Source: Baekduia soli (lineage in GTDB: Bacteria; Actinomycetota; Thermoleophilia; Solirubrobacterales; Solirubrobacteraceae). Taken from it: a DNA stretch of 64,000 bases. This document shows, one piece after another, positions 53,735-61,514 of this stretch. Where the stretch lies: NCBI RefSeq assembly GCF_007970665.1, contig NZ_CP042430.1:2108001-2172000 (forward strand), given 5' to 3'. The position numbers were made by a program, and so were the translations under genes. The notes below the pieces were generated by a model. That model did no database searches, was not told the DNA's origin, and saw only the letters and a list, made by a program, of their open reading frames with translations. Position 1 is the stretch's first letter. Every line of letters starts with the position of its first letter.

Positions 53735-55183
53735 TCAGCCTGTGTTGTCGGTCTCGGAGACCGCGGGGTTGGGGACGAGGACCACGAGGGTGCTGTCGTC
53801 GGACAGGGGGTCGTGGATGGCCTCGCGCACGGCGTCCTCGACGGCCCGCAGGGTCCCGGCGGCGGAGGCCATCGGCGCCTTGGCCACGGCCGCGCGCACG
53901 CCCTCCAGGCCGAGCGTGCCCCCGGCGGCCAGCGGGCGGTCGACGATCGCGTCCGAGAGCAGCAGCAGCCGGTCGCCGTCCCGCAGCCGGCGGCTCTGGA
54001 CCTCCGGGTCTCGTGGCATCCGCGCTGCGCCGATCTGGGGCAGGACCCCGTCGCCGAGCACCTCCAGCTCGCCGGCGGCGTCGATCAGGACCGGCGCGTG
54101 CTCGCCGCAGGTGAGCCAGCGCACCGTCGATGTCGGTCCGCTCCAGGTCGCGATGGTGACGTGGGCCTTGGACCGGCCGCGCGAGACCTCGCGGAGGATC
54201 TCGTGCATGGCGCGGACGACGCGGGCCGGGTCGTCGGTGTCGTGGCGGGTGGCGCGGAACGCGCCGAGGATCACCGCCCCGAGGCCCGCCGCCCGGGGAC
54301 CCATGCCCTCCGTGTCGGCGATCCCGATCCACGCGCAGTCGCGGTTCTCGGCGTAGTCGAACCAGTCGCCTCCGATGTCATAGCCCGGCAGGACGTTGCC
54401 GGCGACCCGCGCACCGCCGATCCGCAGGATCCGGGGCGGCAGCAGGTTCTGCTGGATCTCGGCCGCCGGGCTGGTCGGGCGGACCCGGCGTGCGCTGCCG
54501 ATGGCGTCGGTGTACTCGTCGGCCAGGGCCAGGACGGCGGCGGCCTCGGCGGCCAGGTCGCGCAGGGCGTCGTCGGCGGCGCCCATCGCCATGAGCACGC
54601 CGGTCGCGCGACCGCGCAGGTACATCGGCGCCACGACGATCCCGGGCAGTGCCTCCTCGATGCTCGCGCGCAGCGGCTCGACGCCCTCGCGCGGGATCTC
54701 GGGACCCACCGCCATGGGCACGGGCAGCGTGCGCGGGAATCCGCCGCCTCCGGACATCCGCTGCAGGGTCGTGCCGTCCAGGTCGCAGAGGTAGATCGCC
54801 GCGGCGCTGACGCCGGACAGCCGCTGCGCCTCGGCGACGATCTGGTCGCCAAGCTGGAACGGGGGCACCTTGTTGAGGACCTCGGTGACCGACAGCGGCG
54901 TCGGGGCCCGGTGGGCCAGCTCCCCCGCCGGGCGCACGAACTCGAGCTCGTTGGCCTCGGCGTCGTCGCGCTCCTGGCGCCGGACCGCGTCGATCAGGGC
55001 TTCGCGGTTCTCGAAGTGCCGGTAGAGCGTCGGGCGCCCCAGCCCCGCCGCCGCGGCGACCGCCGCCATGCTGGCTCCCGGCTCGTCGGCCAGGAGGTGG
55101 CGGGCGGCCTCCACGATCTTCGTTCGGTTCAATGCCGCGTCGCTGCGCCGGCGCCGACGCCGCTGGGGGCTCTCCTCGGTCAT
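53735..55183 (-). CDS. TetR-type HTH / GAF / SpoIIE-type PP2C phosphatase fusion
   Basis: A 482-residue fusion. Residues about 18-66 are a TetR N-terminal HTH (RTKIVEAARHLLADE, LGRPTLYRHFENREALIDAV). Residues about 96-230 look like a GAF domain (VSAAAIYLCDLDGTTLQRMS, GVLMAMGA). Residues about 240-475 are a SpoIIE/PP2C phosphatase: AEIQQNLLPP linker, GGDWFD at 271-276, IADTEGMG at 288-295, LLLLSDAIVDR and SDDSTLVVL. Metal Asp residues are kept; the usual GDVxGHG is changed to ADTEGMG. Instead of a TetR ligand domain it has a sensor plus phosphatase, so DNA binding may be tied to partner switching. Divergent from a STAS gene across an AGACA-TGT-TGTCT palindrome. Confidence 0.85.
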   Translation of the reverse strand: MTEESPQRRRRRRSDAALNRTKIVEAARHLLADEPGASMAAVAAAAGLGRPTLYRHFENREALIDAVRRQERDDAEANELEFVRPAGELAHRAPTPLSVTEVLNKVPPFQLGDQIVAEAQRLSGVSAAAIYLCDLDGTTLQRMSGGGGFPRTLPVPMAVGPEIPREGVEPLRASIEEALPGIVVAPMYLRGRATGVLMAMGAADDALRDLAAEAAAVLALADEYTDAIGSARRVRPTSPAAEIQQNLLPPRILRIGGARVAGNVLPGYDIGGDWFDYAENRDCAWIGIADTEGMGPRAAGLGAVILGAFRATRHDTDDPARVVRAMHEILREVSRGRSKAHVTIATWSGPTSTVRWLTCGEHAPVLIDAAGELEVLGDGVLPQIGAARMPRDPEVQSRRLRDGDRLLLLSDAIVDRPLAAGGTLGLEGVRAAVAKAPMASAAGTLRAVEDAVREAIHDPLSDDSTLVVLVPNPAVSETDNTG

Positions 55184-55206
55184 CCCGTGATCCTACCGCT
55201 GAAACA

Positions 55207-55219
55207 AGACATGTTGTCT
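55207..55219. promoter_or_regulatory. Operator palindrome of the TetR-SpoIIE fusion
   Basis: AGACA-TGT-TGTCT in the 110-nt gap between the divergent fusion and STAS genes, 24 nt from the fusion start. The 11-bp core GACATGTTGTC is repeated exactly at 58262-58272. Likely autoregulatory site. Confidence 0.6.
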
Positions 55220-55293
55220 CGTCTAAGTGTGTCCCGTTTCGGGGCTCGGCGCCCCGGGCACGCACGTGCCAAGCACCGCTGCCGGGAGAGCAC

Positions 55294-55695
55294 ATGAACG
55301 ATGATCGCGACGACCGCGCCGTCCGACGCGCTCGATGGACCGCGCACCAGGTTCGACGTCGTCGAGCCGACTCGGTCCAGGCGGACACGTTCCGCATACG
55401 GGTCGACGACGACGCCGAAGTCCCGCGCCTGGTCCTGGCCGGCGACGTTGACATCGGTGCTCTTCCCCGGGTGCGCGCTGCGCTGAGGTCCGTCCTGGCG
55501 GCGGCGCCCGAGGCGGTCGACGTCGACTTCAGCGAGGTCGAGCTCCTCGAGACGACTGCTGCCGCGGTCCTGGCGCGGACGCAGGCGGCGGCATCCGAGC
55601 AGGGCGTCTCGCTGCGAATGACCGGCGCGCGAGGCGTCCCGGCGCGCCTGCTCAAGCTGGCCGGCGCGCGGGGAGTCGGGATCGAGTCCGAGTGA
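55294..55695 (+). CDS. STAS-domain (anti-sigma-factor antagonist-like) protein
   Basis: A 133-residue protein with a basic N-terminal extension of about 30 residues and a STAS domain: FRIRVDDDAEVPRLVLAGDV, VDVDFSEVELLETTAAAVLA and LLKLAGARGVGIE. In typical antagonists the phosphorylated Ser sits in D-S-x-G; here the loop is LETTAAA, so phospho-control would need a Thr or is lost. As in partner switching, the SpoIIE-type phosphatase next door could act on it. GGGAGAG precedes the ATG. No anti-sigma kinase is adjacent. Confidence 0.8.
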   Translation: MNDDRDDRAVRRARWTAHQVRRRRADSVQADTFRIRVDDDAEVPRLVLAGDVDIGALPRVRAALRSVLAAAPEAVDVDFSEVELLETTAAAVLARTQAAASEQGVSLRMTGARGVPARLLKLAGARGVGIESE

Positions 55696-55724
55696 CCGGA
55701 CGATTTCCGTCGCGCCGGTGCGTT

Positions 55725-55743
55725 GTCGCTGATTGTCAGCGAC
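55725..55743. terminator. Perfect 8-bp hairpin after the STAS gene
   Basis: GTCGCTGA, loop TTG, TCAGCGAC. It may end the STAS transcript and separate it from the following genes. Confidence 0.5.
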
Positions 55744-55765
55744 GGCGCCGGATGTCTCGGTTGTC

Positions 55766-55791
55766 GTTTGCGCCGCCAGGCGTCCGGGGAT
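55766..55791 (+). promoter_or_regulatory. SigB/SigF-like promoter candidate
   Basis: GTTT at 55766-55769, 16-nt spacer, GGGGAT at 55786-55791, close to the GTTT-N14-16-GGGTAT promoters read by SigB/SigF-class factors. It lies about 43 nt before the ATG at 55834, and a sigma factor of that class is encoded at the end of the same gene run. Confidence 0.45.
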
Positions 55792-55833
55792 CGCTGCGCC
55801 CACAGCAAGTTCCTCGAGTCCTCAGGAGGACCG

Positions 55834-56421
55834 ATGACGCAGATGGACGCCGGGACCGGCGAGCAGGTCAGGGAGAAGGCGGGCGCGGTTGCGGGCCAGG
55901 CGCAGGAGAAGGCCCAGCAGGCGGCGGGCCGGCTCGGTGATCAGGCACGTGCCCAGATCGACGAGCGGTCGACCGATGTCGGACGGAGGGTGGGCGAGCA
56001 GGCCGCCGACCTGCGGGCGGTGGGCGATCAGCTACGGCAGCAGGGCAAGGATCGCCCGGCGCGGCTGGTCGATGAGGCGGCGCATCACGTCGAGCGCGCG
56101 GGGGGTTGGCTGCAGGAGTCTGACGCCGACGCGATCCTGGATGACGTCGAGGACGCGGCGCGCAAGAACCCGTGGGCCGTGGTGGCCGGCGGCGTGGTGC
56201 TGGGCCTCGCGGCGTCGCGGTTCCTGAAGGCTTCCAGCGGCGACCGGTACCGCACCCGCGGCCTGGGTGCCGACGTGCGTCGGGGCGCGCTGCCCGCACC
56301 CGCGGCGGCGGGTCCCGATCAGCGCTTCACCCGTGCGGCGGCCCCGGCCGCTCCCACGATGGCCGATCCGCCCGCCGACAGCCCGCAGGTCCCGCCGCCG
56401 ACGGGTTCGGGGGCGCTGTAG
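55834..56421 (+). CDS. Coiled-coil stress protein with C-terminal membrane helix
   Basis: A 195-residue protein with an AGGAGG ribosome site. Residues about 10-110 are helical and rich in Ala/Gln/Arg (REKAGAVAGQAQEKAQQAAG), similar to YqjD/CsbD-like tethering proteins. NPWAVVAGGVVLGLAASRFL forms a membrane helix near residue 120-140. The C-terminus is Pro-rich. Proteins of this type with DUF883/DUF1469/DUF3618 partners are induced in stationary phase or stress in other bacteria, but I infer function only by analogy. Confidence 0.7.
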   Translation: MTQMDAGTGEQVREKAGAVAGQAQEKAQQAAGRLGDQARAQIDERSTDVGRRVGEQAADLRAVGDQLRQQGKDRPARLVDEAAHHVERAGGWLQESDADAILDDVEDAARKNPWAVVAGGVVLGLAASRFLKASSGDRYRTRGLGADVRRGALPAPAAAGPDQRFTRAAAPAAPTMADPPADSPQVPPPTGSGAL

Positions 56422-56826
56422 ATGGCGGCCCAGGGAGATGCGACGGATCTGCGCGAGCGGTCCGTCGGCGAGCTGCTCAGGCAGCTTTCGGAGGAGACCT
56501 CGACGCTGGTGGGCCAGGAGCTGGCGCTGGCCCGTGCCGAGCTCGAGCAGCAGGGCAAGCGCGCCGGCATGGGCGCGGGCATGCTCGGTGGGGCCGGTGT
56601 AGCCGGCCTGCTCACGCTGGGCGCGCTGACGGCCACCGTGGTCGCGGTGCTGGACAGCGCCATGGCGCTCTGGCTGGCCGCGCTGATCGTGACCGTGCTG
56701 TGGGCGGCGGTCGCTGGAGTCCTGGGCCTGCAGGGCCGCAACAAGATCAAGCAGGCCACGCCGCCTGCGCCGCAAACCGTCGAGACCGTGAAGGAGGACG
56801 TGCGATGGGCCAAGACCCGGACATGA
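56422..56826 (+). CDS. Phage-holin-like (DUF1469, Actinobacteriota holin family) membrane protein
   Basis: A 134-residue protein with the family opening SVGELLRQLSEETSTLVGQE and LARAELEQQGKRAG, then two membrane helices (GAGVAGLLTLGALTATVVAV and ALWLAALIVTVLWAAVAGVL). It starts directly after the stop of the coiled-coil gene. Despite the name the family is not known to lyse cells; it is found with DUF3618 and stress genes. Confidence 0.82.
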   Translation: MAAQGDATDLRERSVGELLRQLSEETSTLVGQELALARAELEQQGKRAGMGAGMLGGAGVAGLLTLGALTATVVAVLDSAMALWLAALIVTVLWAAVAGVLGLQGRNKIKQATPPAPQTVETVKEDVRWAKTRT

Positions 56827-57338
56827 TCCGCAGGGACATCGAGAACACGCGCGAGCGCATGGGCGACACCGTCGATGCGCTGGGCTACAAGACCGACGTC
56901 AAGGCTCGCGCCAGGGACTCGGTGACCGACAGGGTCGGCTCGGTCAAGGAGCGCCTGGTCGGCGTCCGCGACGCCGCCGATGACGCGACGCCCGGTGTCG
57001 CCGACGTCAAGCAGGGCACCCGGCGCGCTGTCGGCGTGGCCCAGGAGAACCCGCTCGGTCTCGCCATCGGCGCCGTCGCGGTGGGCTTCCTGGCGGGGAT
57101 GCTGCTCCCGGGCACCGGGGTCGAGAACGACCGCCTGGGCCCCATGGCCGACCAGGTCAAGGAGCAGCTCAAGGACAGCGGCCAGGAGGCGCTGGAGCAC
57201 GGCAAGGCCGTGGTCTCTGAGACCGCCTCGACGGCGGTGCACGCCGCCAGCCAGACCGCGCAGGAGCACGGCGCCGAGCTGCGCCACAGCGCGCAGGACA
57301 ACGCGCAGACCGCACGCGAGGGCATCAGCAGCCGCTGA
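56805..57338 (+). CDS. DUF3618 family protein
   Basis: A 177-residue protein: the diagnostic IRRDIENTRERMGDTVDALG near the start, a membrane segment NPLGLAIGAVAVGFLAGMLL at about residue 85-105 and a helical Gln/Ala/His-rich C-terminus. AGGAGG lies just before the ATG, which overlaps the end of the preceding gene by 22 nt, so these two are coupled. Function of the family is unknown; the constant company of DUF1469 suggests a membrane complex. Confidence 0.83.
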   Translation: MGQDPDMIRRDIENTRERMGDTVDALGYKTDVKARARDSVTDRVGSVKERLVGVRDAADDATPGVADVKQGTRRAVGVAQENPLGLAIGAVAVGFLAGMLLPGTGVENDRLGPMADQVKEQLKDSGQEALEHGKAVVSETASTAVHAASQTAQEHGAELRHSAQDNAQTAREGISSR

Positions 57339-57343
57339 TCCCC

Positions 57344-57372
57344 GGCGGGGCGCGACCCGGTCGCGCCCCGCC
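57344..57372 (+). terminator. Perfect 13-bp hairpin before the sigma factor
   Basis: GGCGGGGCGCGAC, loop CCG, GTCGCGCCCCGCC. It is the strongest hairpin in the window and lies 6 nt after the DUF3618 stop. It either ends the stress-protein transcript or attenuates expression of the sigma gene 40 nt downstream. Confidence 0.65.
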
Positions 57373-57411
57373 CTCGGCCCCGGCCGCGTGCGCCGGCACC
57401 CACTGCGTCCC

Positions 57412-58201
57412 ATGCACCCCACGACACGATCGGATCGCCGGACAGACCCTGCGGCCAGGAGGACGGACGACGTCCTGCTCCGCCGGTTCGCGGCGACACG
57501 AGATCCGGCGATCCGAGAGCGCCTCATCCACCGCTACCTCCGGCTGGCGCGGTACGCCGCCGCGATGTACGCGCAGGGCTCCGAGCCCTTCGACGACCTG
57601 GTGCAGGTCGCGTGCGTCGGTCTCGTCAAGGCCTTGGACCGCTTTGACCCGGACCGCGGCGCGGCGTTCAGCAGCTACGCGCTTCCGACGATGTCGGGCG
57701 AGCTGCGCCGCCACTTCCGCGACCACAGCTGGGCCGTGCGACCGCCGCGTGATCTCCAGGAGCAATCGCTGCGCGTCGAGCGCGCCCAGGAGGACCTCAG
57801 CCGCGAGCTCGGCCATTCACCGACCGTCGACGAGGTCGCGCGCCGCTGCGGCCTGTCGGACGAACTTGTGCTGGAGGCGCGTCAGGCACTCGCGGCCCGC
57901 CGGTTCACCTCGCTCTCGGCCCCCCCCGGCGGGCGCCGGCGACGCTGACGGCGGCCTCGAGATCGTACTCGGAGCCGAGGACTCCAACTTCACCGTCGCC
58001 GAGGACCGCGCCACGATCGCCTCGCTGATCCGCAGGCTCACGCCACGGGAGCGCGAGATCGTGCGCTTGCGCTTCGAGGAAGACCTGACTCAGGCCGAGA
58101 TCGGCGAGATCGTCGGGCTGTCGCAGATGCACGTCTCGCGGGTGCTGCGCACCGCCGTGGAGAAGCTCCGCGGCGTCGCGGAGGCCGGTTCCGTCCACTG
58201 A
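57412..58201 (+). CDS. SigB/SigF-class RNA polymerase sigma factor, shifted at a C8 tract
   Basis: Regions 2.1-2.4 are in the first frame (YLRLARYAAAMYAQG, FDDLVQVACVGLVKALDRFD, FSSYALPTMSGELRRHFRD), and region 3 (GHSPTVDEVARRCGLSDELV) follows. At C8 (57920-57927) the frame ends in GGRRRR; region 4 (LTPREREIVRLRFEEDLTQA, VGLSQMHVSRVLRTA) is in another frame. Removing one C, or adding two, gives one protein of about 262 residues. Class assignment rests on the QMHVSR motif and length. A general-stress role is inferred from the neighbouring SpoIIE/STAS proteins. Confidence 0.83.
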
Positions 58202-58561
58202 CGGCTCGCGCGGGAACCCGTTGTGTGACGAGCCCTGGGCGAGCACGAAACGGCGAGAGCGGACATGTTGTCGCACGACGCGAAGCGTTCGCGATCCACG
58301 CTCGCATCCGGGCGCGCTGCCGGCACGTGGTCGGGGACATCGGGTGGGGGGGCCGCGCCAGGACGCTGTCGGCACGCCGGCGGTTGCGACGGTGCCACAG
58401 CCTGGGAGACCCCGGTTGGGATCATGGTCTCACCAGGCGGTCCGGGACGATGTCCTGCTCTGAGAAGGGCGAGGTGTCGCCGGCGCGCATCAGTCGTCCC
58501 CGCCCCCTATCCCCGGGCGGGGACGCTGAGGTGGCGGAAGCGGCCGGGACCCGGCGCGCGT
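58202..58561. other. Stretch without a supported gene, with an operator copy
   Basis: About 360 nt between the sigma and glycosyltransferase genes. It contains the exact 11-bp palindrome core of the TetR-SpoIIE operator at 58262-58272 but no frame with a ribosome site or family signature. Confidence 0.45.
58262..58272. promoter_or_regulatory. Second GACATGTTGTC palindrome
   Basis: GACA-TGT-TGTC, identical to 55208-55218, about 60 nt after the sigma stop. Both copies are preceded at some distance by GAAAC (55201 region and 58247 region). It is a likely second binding site of the TetR-SpoIIE fusion. Confidence 0.5.
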
Positions 58562-59407
58562 TCATGGAGGCGTTGGTGATCGCCCCGCCTGACCGAGCCG
58601 CCATTGCTCGGCCGGCTCGAGTCCATCGGTGAGCCCCAGTTCGGTGAAGGCCTTCAGCCACCCGATCATCGGCCACCACCCCCACCGGCGATGGAAGGTG
58701 GCCGCGTTCCGCAGGATGTCGTCGAGGTGGTGGACGGGCGGATCCTGGGTCGGGTGGAACTGGTGGTAGGCCCACGCCCCGCCGACCCAGCAGAGGTCGA
58801 CGCCGGCCCGGGCGGCCAACTGGCCGAAGTCCGTGTCCTCGCCCCCATAGCCGACGTAGTCCTCGCAGAAGCCGCCGACCGCGCGCCAGGTCTCCGCCGT
58901 GACGGCGAAGGACAGCGTCCCGAAGAGCTCGTGGTCCCGGGTGTGCACCAGAGCGTCCTCAGCCGGCACCGGGCGGGCGGGATGAGGCCGTGCGAGTTCC
59001 TCCAGATCCTCGTCGCGGTAGCCCTCGCGGCCCGGCGGGGGCAGGCAGGCGACGGGCCCGCAGAGCAACGACGTCGGCGCCGACGCAGCGGCGGTCTGAT
59101 AGCGCTCGAGCAGACGCGGCCCGGGCAGGCAGTCCACATCGAGGAAGACCAGCAGCTCTGCGCCCCGGGCGATCGCATGAAGCGCGCCCGCGTTGCGCGC
59201 ATGCGCCAGCGGGAGACCCTGAAGACCGACGTCGACGGCGATGACGTCAGCTTCAGGTCCACACGCCTGGCGACAGCAGGCCGTCGCGCCGTCGCCCATC
59301 GCCACGACGACGTAGCGTCCGGGCGCGCAGAAGGACCCAAGGCTTGCGCGCTGCCGGGCGAGGTGCCGCTCGCGACCGGCCGCGATGGTGATCACCGCTA
59401 CGCGCAT
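58562..59407 (-). CDS. Glycosyltransferase, GT2/GT7-C-like
   Basis: A 281-residue GT-A enzyme. N-terminal VAVITIAAGRERHLARQRAS, the metal-binding FLDVDCLPGPRLLERY and the C-terminal CEDYVGYGGEDTDFG acceptor motif (like galactosyltransferase GT7-C) are present. It transfers a sugar to a glycan acceptor; donor unknown. The ATG overlaps the 3' end of the upstream MurG-like gene by 10 nt. It is the last gene of the four-transferase unit. Confidence 0.85.
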   Translation of the reverse strand: MRVAVITIAAGRERHLARQRASLGSFCAPGRYVVVAMGDGATACCRQACGPEADVIAVDVGLQGLPLAHARNAGALHAIARGAELLVFLDVDCLPGPRLLERYQTAAASAPTSLLCGPVACLPPPGREGYRDEDLEELARPHPARPVPAEDALVHTRDHELFGTLSFAVTAETWRAVGGFCEDYVGYGGEDTDFGQLAARAGVDLCWVGGAWAYHQFHPTQDPPVHHLDDILRNAATFHRRWGWWPMIGWLKAFTELGLTDGLEPAEQWRLGQAGRSPTPP

Positions 59408-60435
59408 GCGGCATCCGCCGAGGCGTGTGCCGGTAGGCCTGCTCCTCGGATCGCCGCCGCCGCACGACGTGCCCCTCGCCCCGAGGACCAACGCTCCCAC
59501 CGCATGCCACCGAGGCGGTCGGCGGCGGCCAGGAGCGCGGGCCACCGGTCGGGCTGAGCCCACACCGGCTCCACGATGGCCAGACCTGCGCGCTCGAGGA
59601 CCTGCGCCGTGGCGCGCTGCTCGTCGTGCGGACGCGGCTGGGGGATGACGATCGCCGGGCGGCGCGCAGCGGCGACGTCGGCGATGGCATTCTGGCCGGC
59701 GTGCGTGACGACCACGTCGGCAGCACAGAGCAGGGACCAAGGGTCGTCGATCCAGCGACCGCCCGGCGGCCCCAGGATCGTCCAGGCCCAATCCGGCGTG
59801 GCGCGCTGCGCCGCGGCGATGGCGGCGATGTCGAGTTGCGTCCCGCCCCGTCCTGAGAGGACGAGGACGCGGCGGCGACCGTCGGACGGGTCACACCGTC
59901 CGCGCGACACCGCCCGTTGGTCGAAGCGCGACATCGCTCCGACGGCGTGCGTCTTCGCCGTCCAGTCCTCGGCGCCGGTCATGGGATCGGCCCAGGCCGG
60001 CCATGGCGTGATGATGGCGCTCGCGATGCGGAACGCGAGTTGGTGAGGGGGGTCGTCGCGGGTGCCCGGCATGCCGACCACGACCACCGGGACGCCCATC
60101 GTACGTACGAGCAGGCAGACCTCGACGGAGACGTCGACCACGACCAGGCGTGGGCGATGGCGTTGCACCCAGCCGGCGATCCGAGCCATGCGCTCACGGA
60201 GCCCGTCGTGCCTCGTGGGCGCCCAGTGCAGTGCGCCGGACGCGGTGGGATCTGTCGCGGACGTCGCCGCAGGATCGTCGTCGGGGGCCAGCCGGATCCA
60301 CGGACCGATCCAGTCGGGTGGCCGCGGTCGGGAACTCAACCCGGTGACGGTCTCGTGACGGCTGAGCTCCAGGGCGACGGCCGTCGCCCGCGACACGTGC
60401 CCGTCACCCTGGTGATGGATGTAGTACCCGATCAC
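59398..60435 (-). CDS. Glycosyltransferase, MurG-like (GT28 C-terminal fold)
   Basis: A 345-residue GT-B protein. N-terminal GYYIHHQGDGHVSRATAVAL contains the G-x-GH motif, the middle has VVVDVSVEVCLLVRTMGVPV, and the donor-binding half has ILGPPGGRWI, VVTHAGQNAIADVAAARRPA, and PQPRPHDEQ. It resembles MurG/UGT-like enzymes but is not MurG itself. GTG at 60435 overlaps the stop of the upstream gene (GTGA). Coupled with the other transferases. Confidence 0.82.
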   Translation of the reverse strand: MIGYYIHHQGDGHVSRATAVALELSRHETVTGLSSRPRPPDWIGPWIRLAPDDDPAATSATDPTASGALHWAPTRHDGLRERMARIAGWVQRHRPRLVVVDVSVEVCLLVRTMGVPVVVVGMPGTRDDPPHQLAFRIASAIITPWPAWADPMTGAEDWTAKTHAVGAMSRFDQRAVSRGRCDPSDGRRRVLVLSGRGGTQLDIAAIAAAQRATPDWAWTILGPPGGRWIDDPWSLLCAADVVVTHAGQNAIADVAAARRPAIVIPQPRPHDEQRATAQVLERAGLAIVEPVWAQPDRWPALLAAADRLGGMRWERWSSGRGARRAAAAIRGAGLPAHASADAACA

Positions 60436-61514
60436 GCGGCCACGGACATGGTGAGCGATCCATAGAGCGCGCAGTACCGGTTGATCATCGTCTCCAACGA
60501 GCAATGGTCGACCGCATGGCGGCGGGCGGCGTCGCGCGACAGGGCGTCAGCGTCGAGCAGCGCGGCGGCCAGCCCGTGCACGTCGCCCGGGGCGACGAGG
60601 CGGCCGAACTCGTCGTCGATCAACTCGGGCAGTGCGCCCCGGGCGAACGCGCAGACCGCGGTGCCGCAGGCCAGCGCCTCGGCCACGACCAGGCCGTAGG
60701 GCTCGTCCCAGCAGGGGGTGACCACACTTGCCGCGGCCCGGCCGACGAGTTCGACCAGCGCGTCGTGCTCCAGGTGACCGCGGTACTCCACGCCGGGCTG
60801 AGCCAGGCGTGGCCGCACCTCGGCGTCGAAATACCGCCGGTCGGCGACGGGTCCGGCCAGGACCACGGGGCGCCCGGCCAGGACCGCCGCGTCGATCGCC
60901 TGATGCGCGCCCTTCTCGGGTGTCAAGCGCCCGAACCACACCAGCGGCCCGCCGCCCGGGCCGGCCCGCCAACGCCTCACGTCGACGCCGTTGTGCACCA
61001 CCTCGGCGGTGCGCAGCACGTGTGACCACGCGCCGGCCGTGTGACGGCTCACGGCGACGAAGGTGACCGGGCAGTCGTCGTGCACCTGGATCGCGGATTC
61101 CAGCCAGGGAGTCGGCGGCGTGTGCAGCGTCGAGATGATCGGGACCGGGACGGCGGAGGCCATCGCGATCGGGAGGTGATGGAGGCTGTGGTTGTGGACG
61201 ACGTCGAACTCCGCCGCGCCGGTGCGCGTGAGACGGATCATCAACTGGAGATAGGCGTGATGCTCGTCGAGCCAGGCCGGTGCGACCATGCTCGTGTCGC
61301 GCTGCGCCGCGTCGCTGATGCATGGTCGTCGCAGGTCCAGCAGCTCGACTCCGAGGCGTGAGTCGGAGCCCGGGCCGGCGAAGAGGGTCACGTGGTGACC
61401 GCGGCGGCGCAGGCCGTCGGCCAGCGACCAGACGTGTGCCTCCAGCCCGCCGGCGAACGGCTCGGCGACCGGGAACCCCGATGCCGCGATGAGCGCAACG
61501 CGGAGTGGGTTCAC
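60432..61514 (-). CDS. Glycosyltransferase family 4 protein
   Basis: A 360-residue GT-B enzyme. It has GGLEAHVWSLADGLRRRGHH at the N-terminus, FDVVHNHSLHHLPIA, WFGRLTPEKGAHQAIDAA, and CWDEPYGLVVAEALACGTAV with the E-x7-E donor-binding site. Retaining transferase, substrate unknown. GTG overlaps the upstream stop by 4 nt. Confidence 0.88.
   Translation of the reverse strand: MNPLRVALIAASGFPVAEPFAGGLEAHVWSLADGLRRRGHHVTLFAGPGSDSRLGVELLDLRRPCISDAAQRDTSMVAPAWLDEHHAYLQLMIRLTRTGAAEFDVVHNHSLHHLPIAMASAVPVPIISTLHTPPTPWLESAIQVHDDCPVTFVAVSRHTAGAWSHVLRTAEVVHNGVDVRRWRAGPGGGPLVWFGRLTPEKGAHQAIDAAVLAGRPVVLAGPVADRRYFDAEVRPRLAQPGVEYRGHLEHDALVELVGRAAASVVTPCWDEPYGLVVAEALACGTAVCAFARGALPELIDDEFGRLVAPGDVHGLAAALLDADALSRDAARRHAVDHCSLETMINRYCALYGSLTMSVAA

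Noticed and set aside
58225-58632. Plus-strand frames of 80-135 codons after the sigma gene
   Set aside because: No ribosome site or domain; composition matches shadow frames. Considered as a missing anti-sigma kinase, but no HATPase motif is present.
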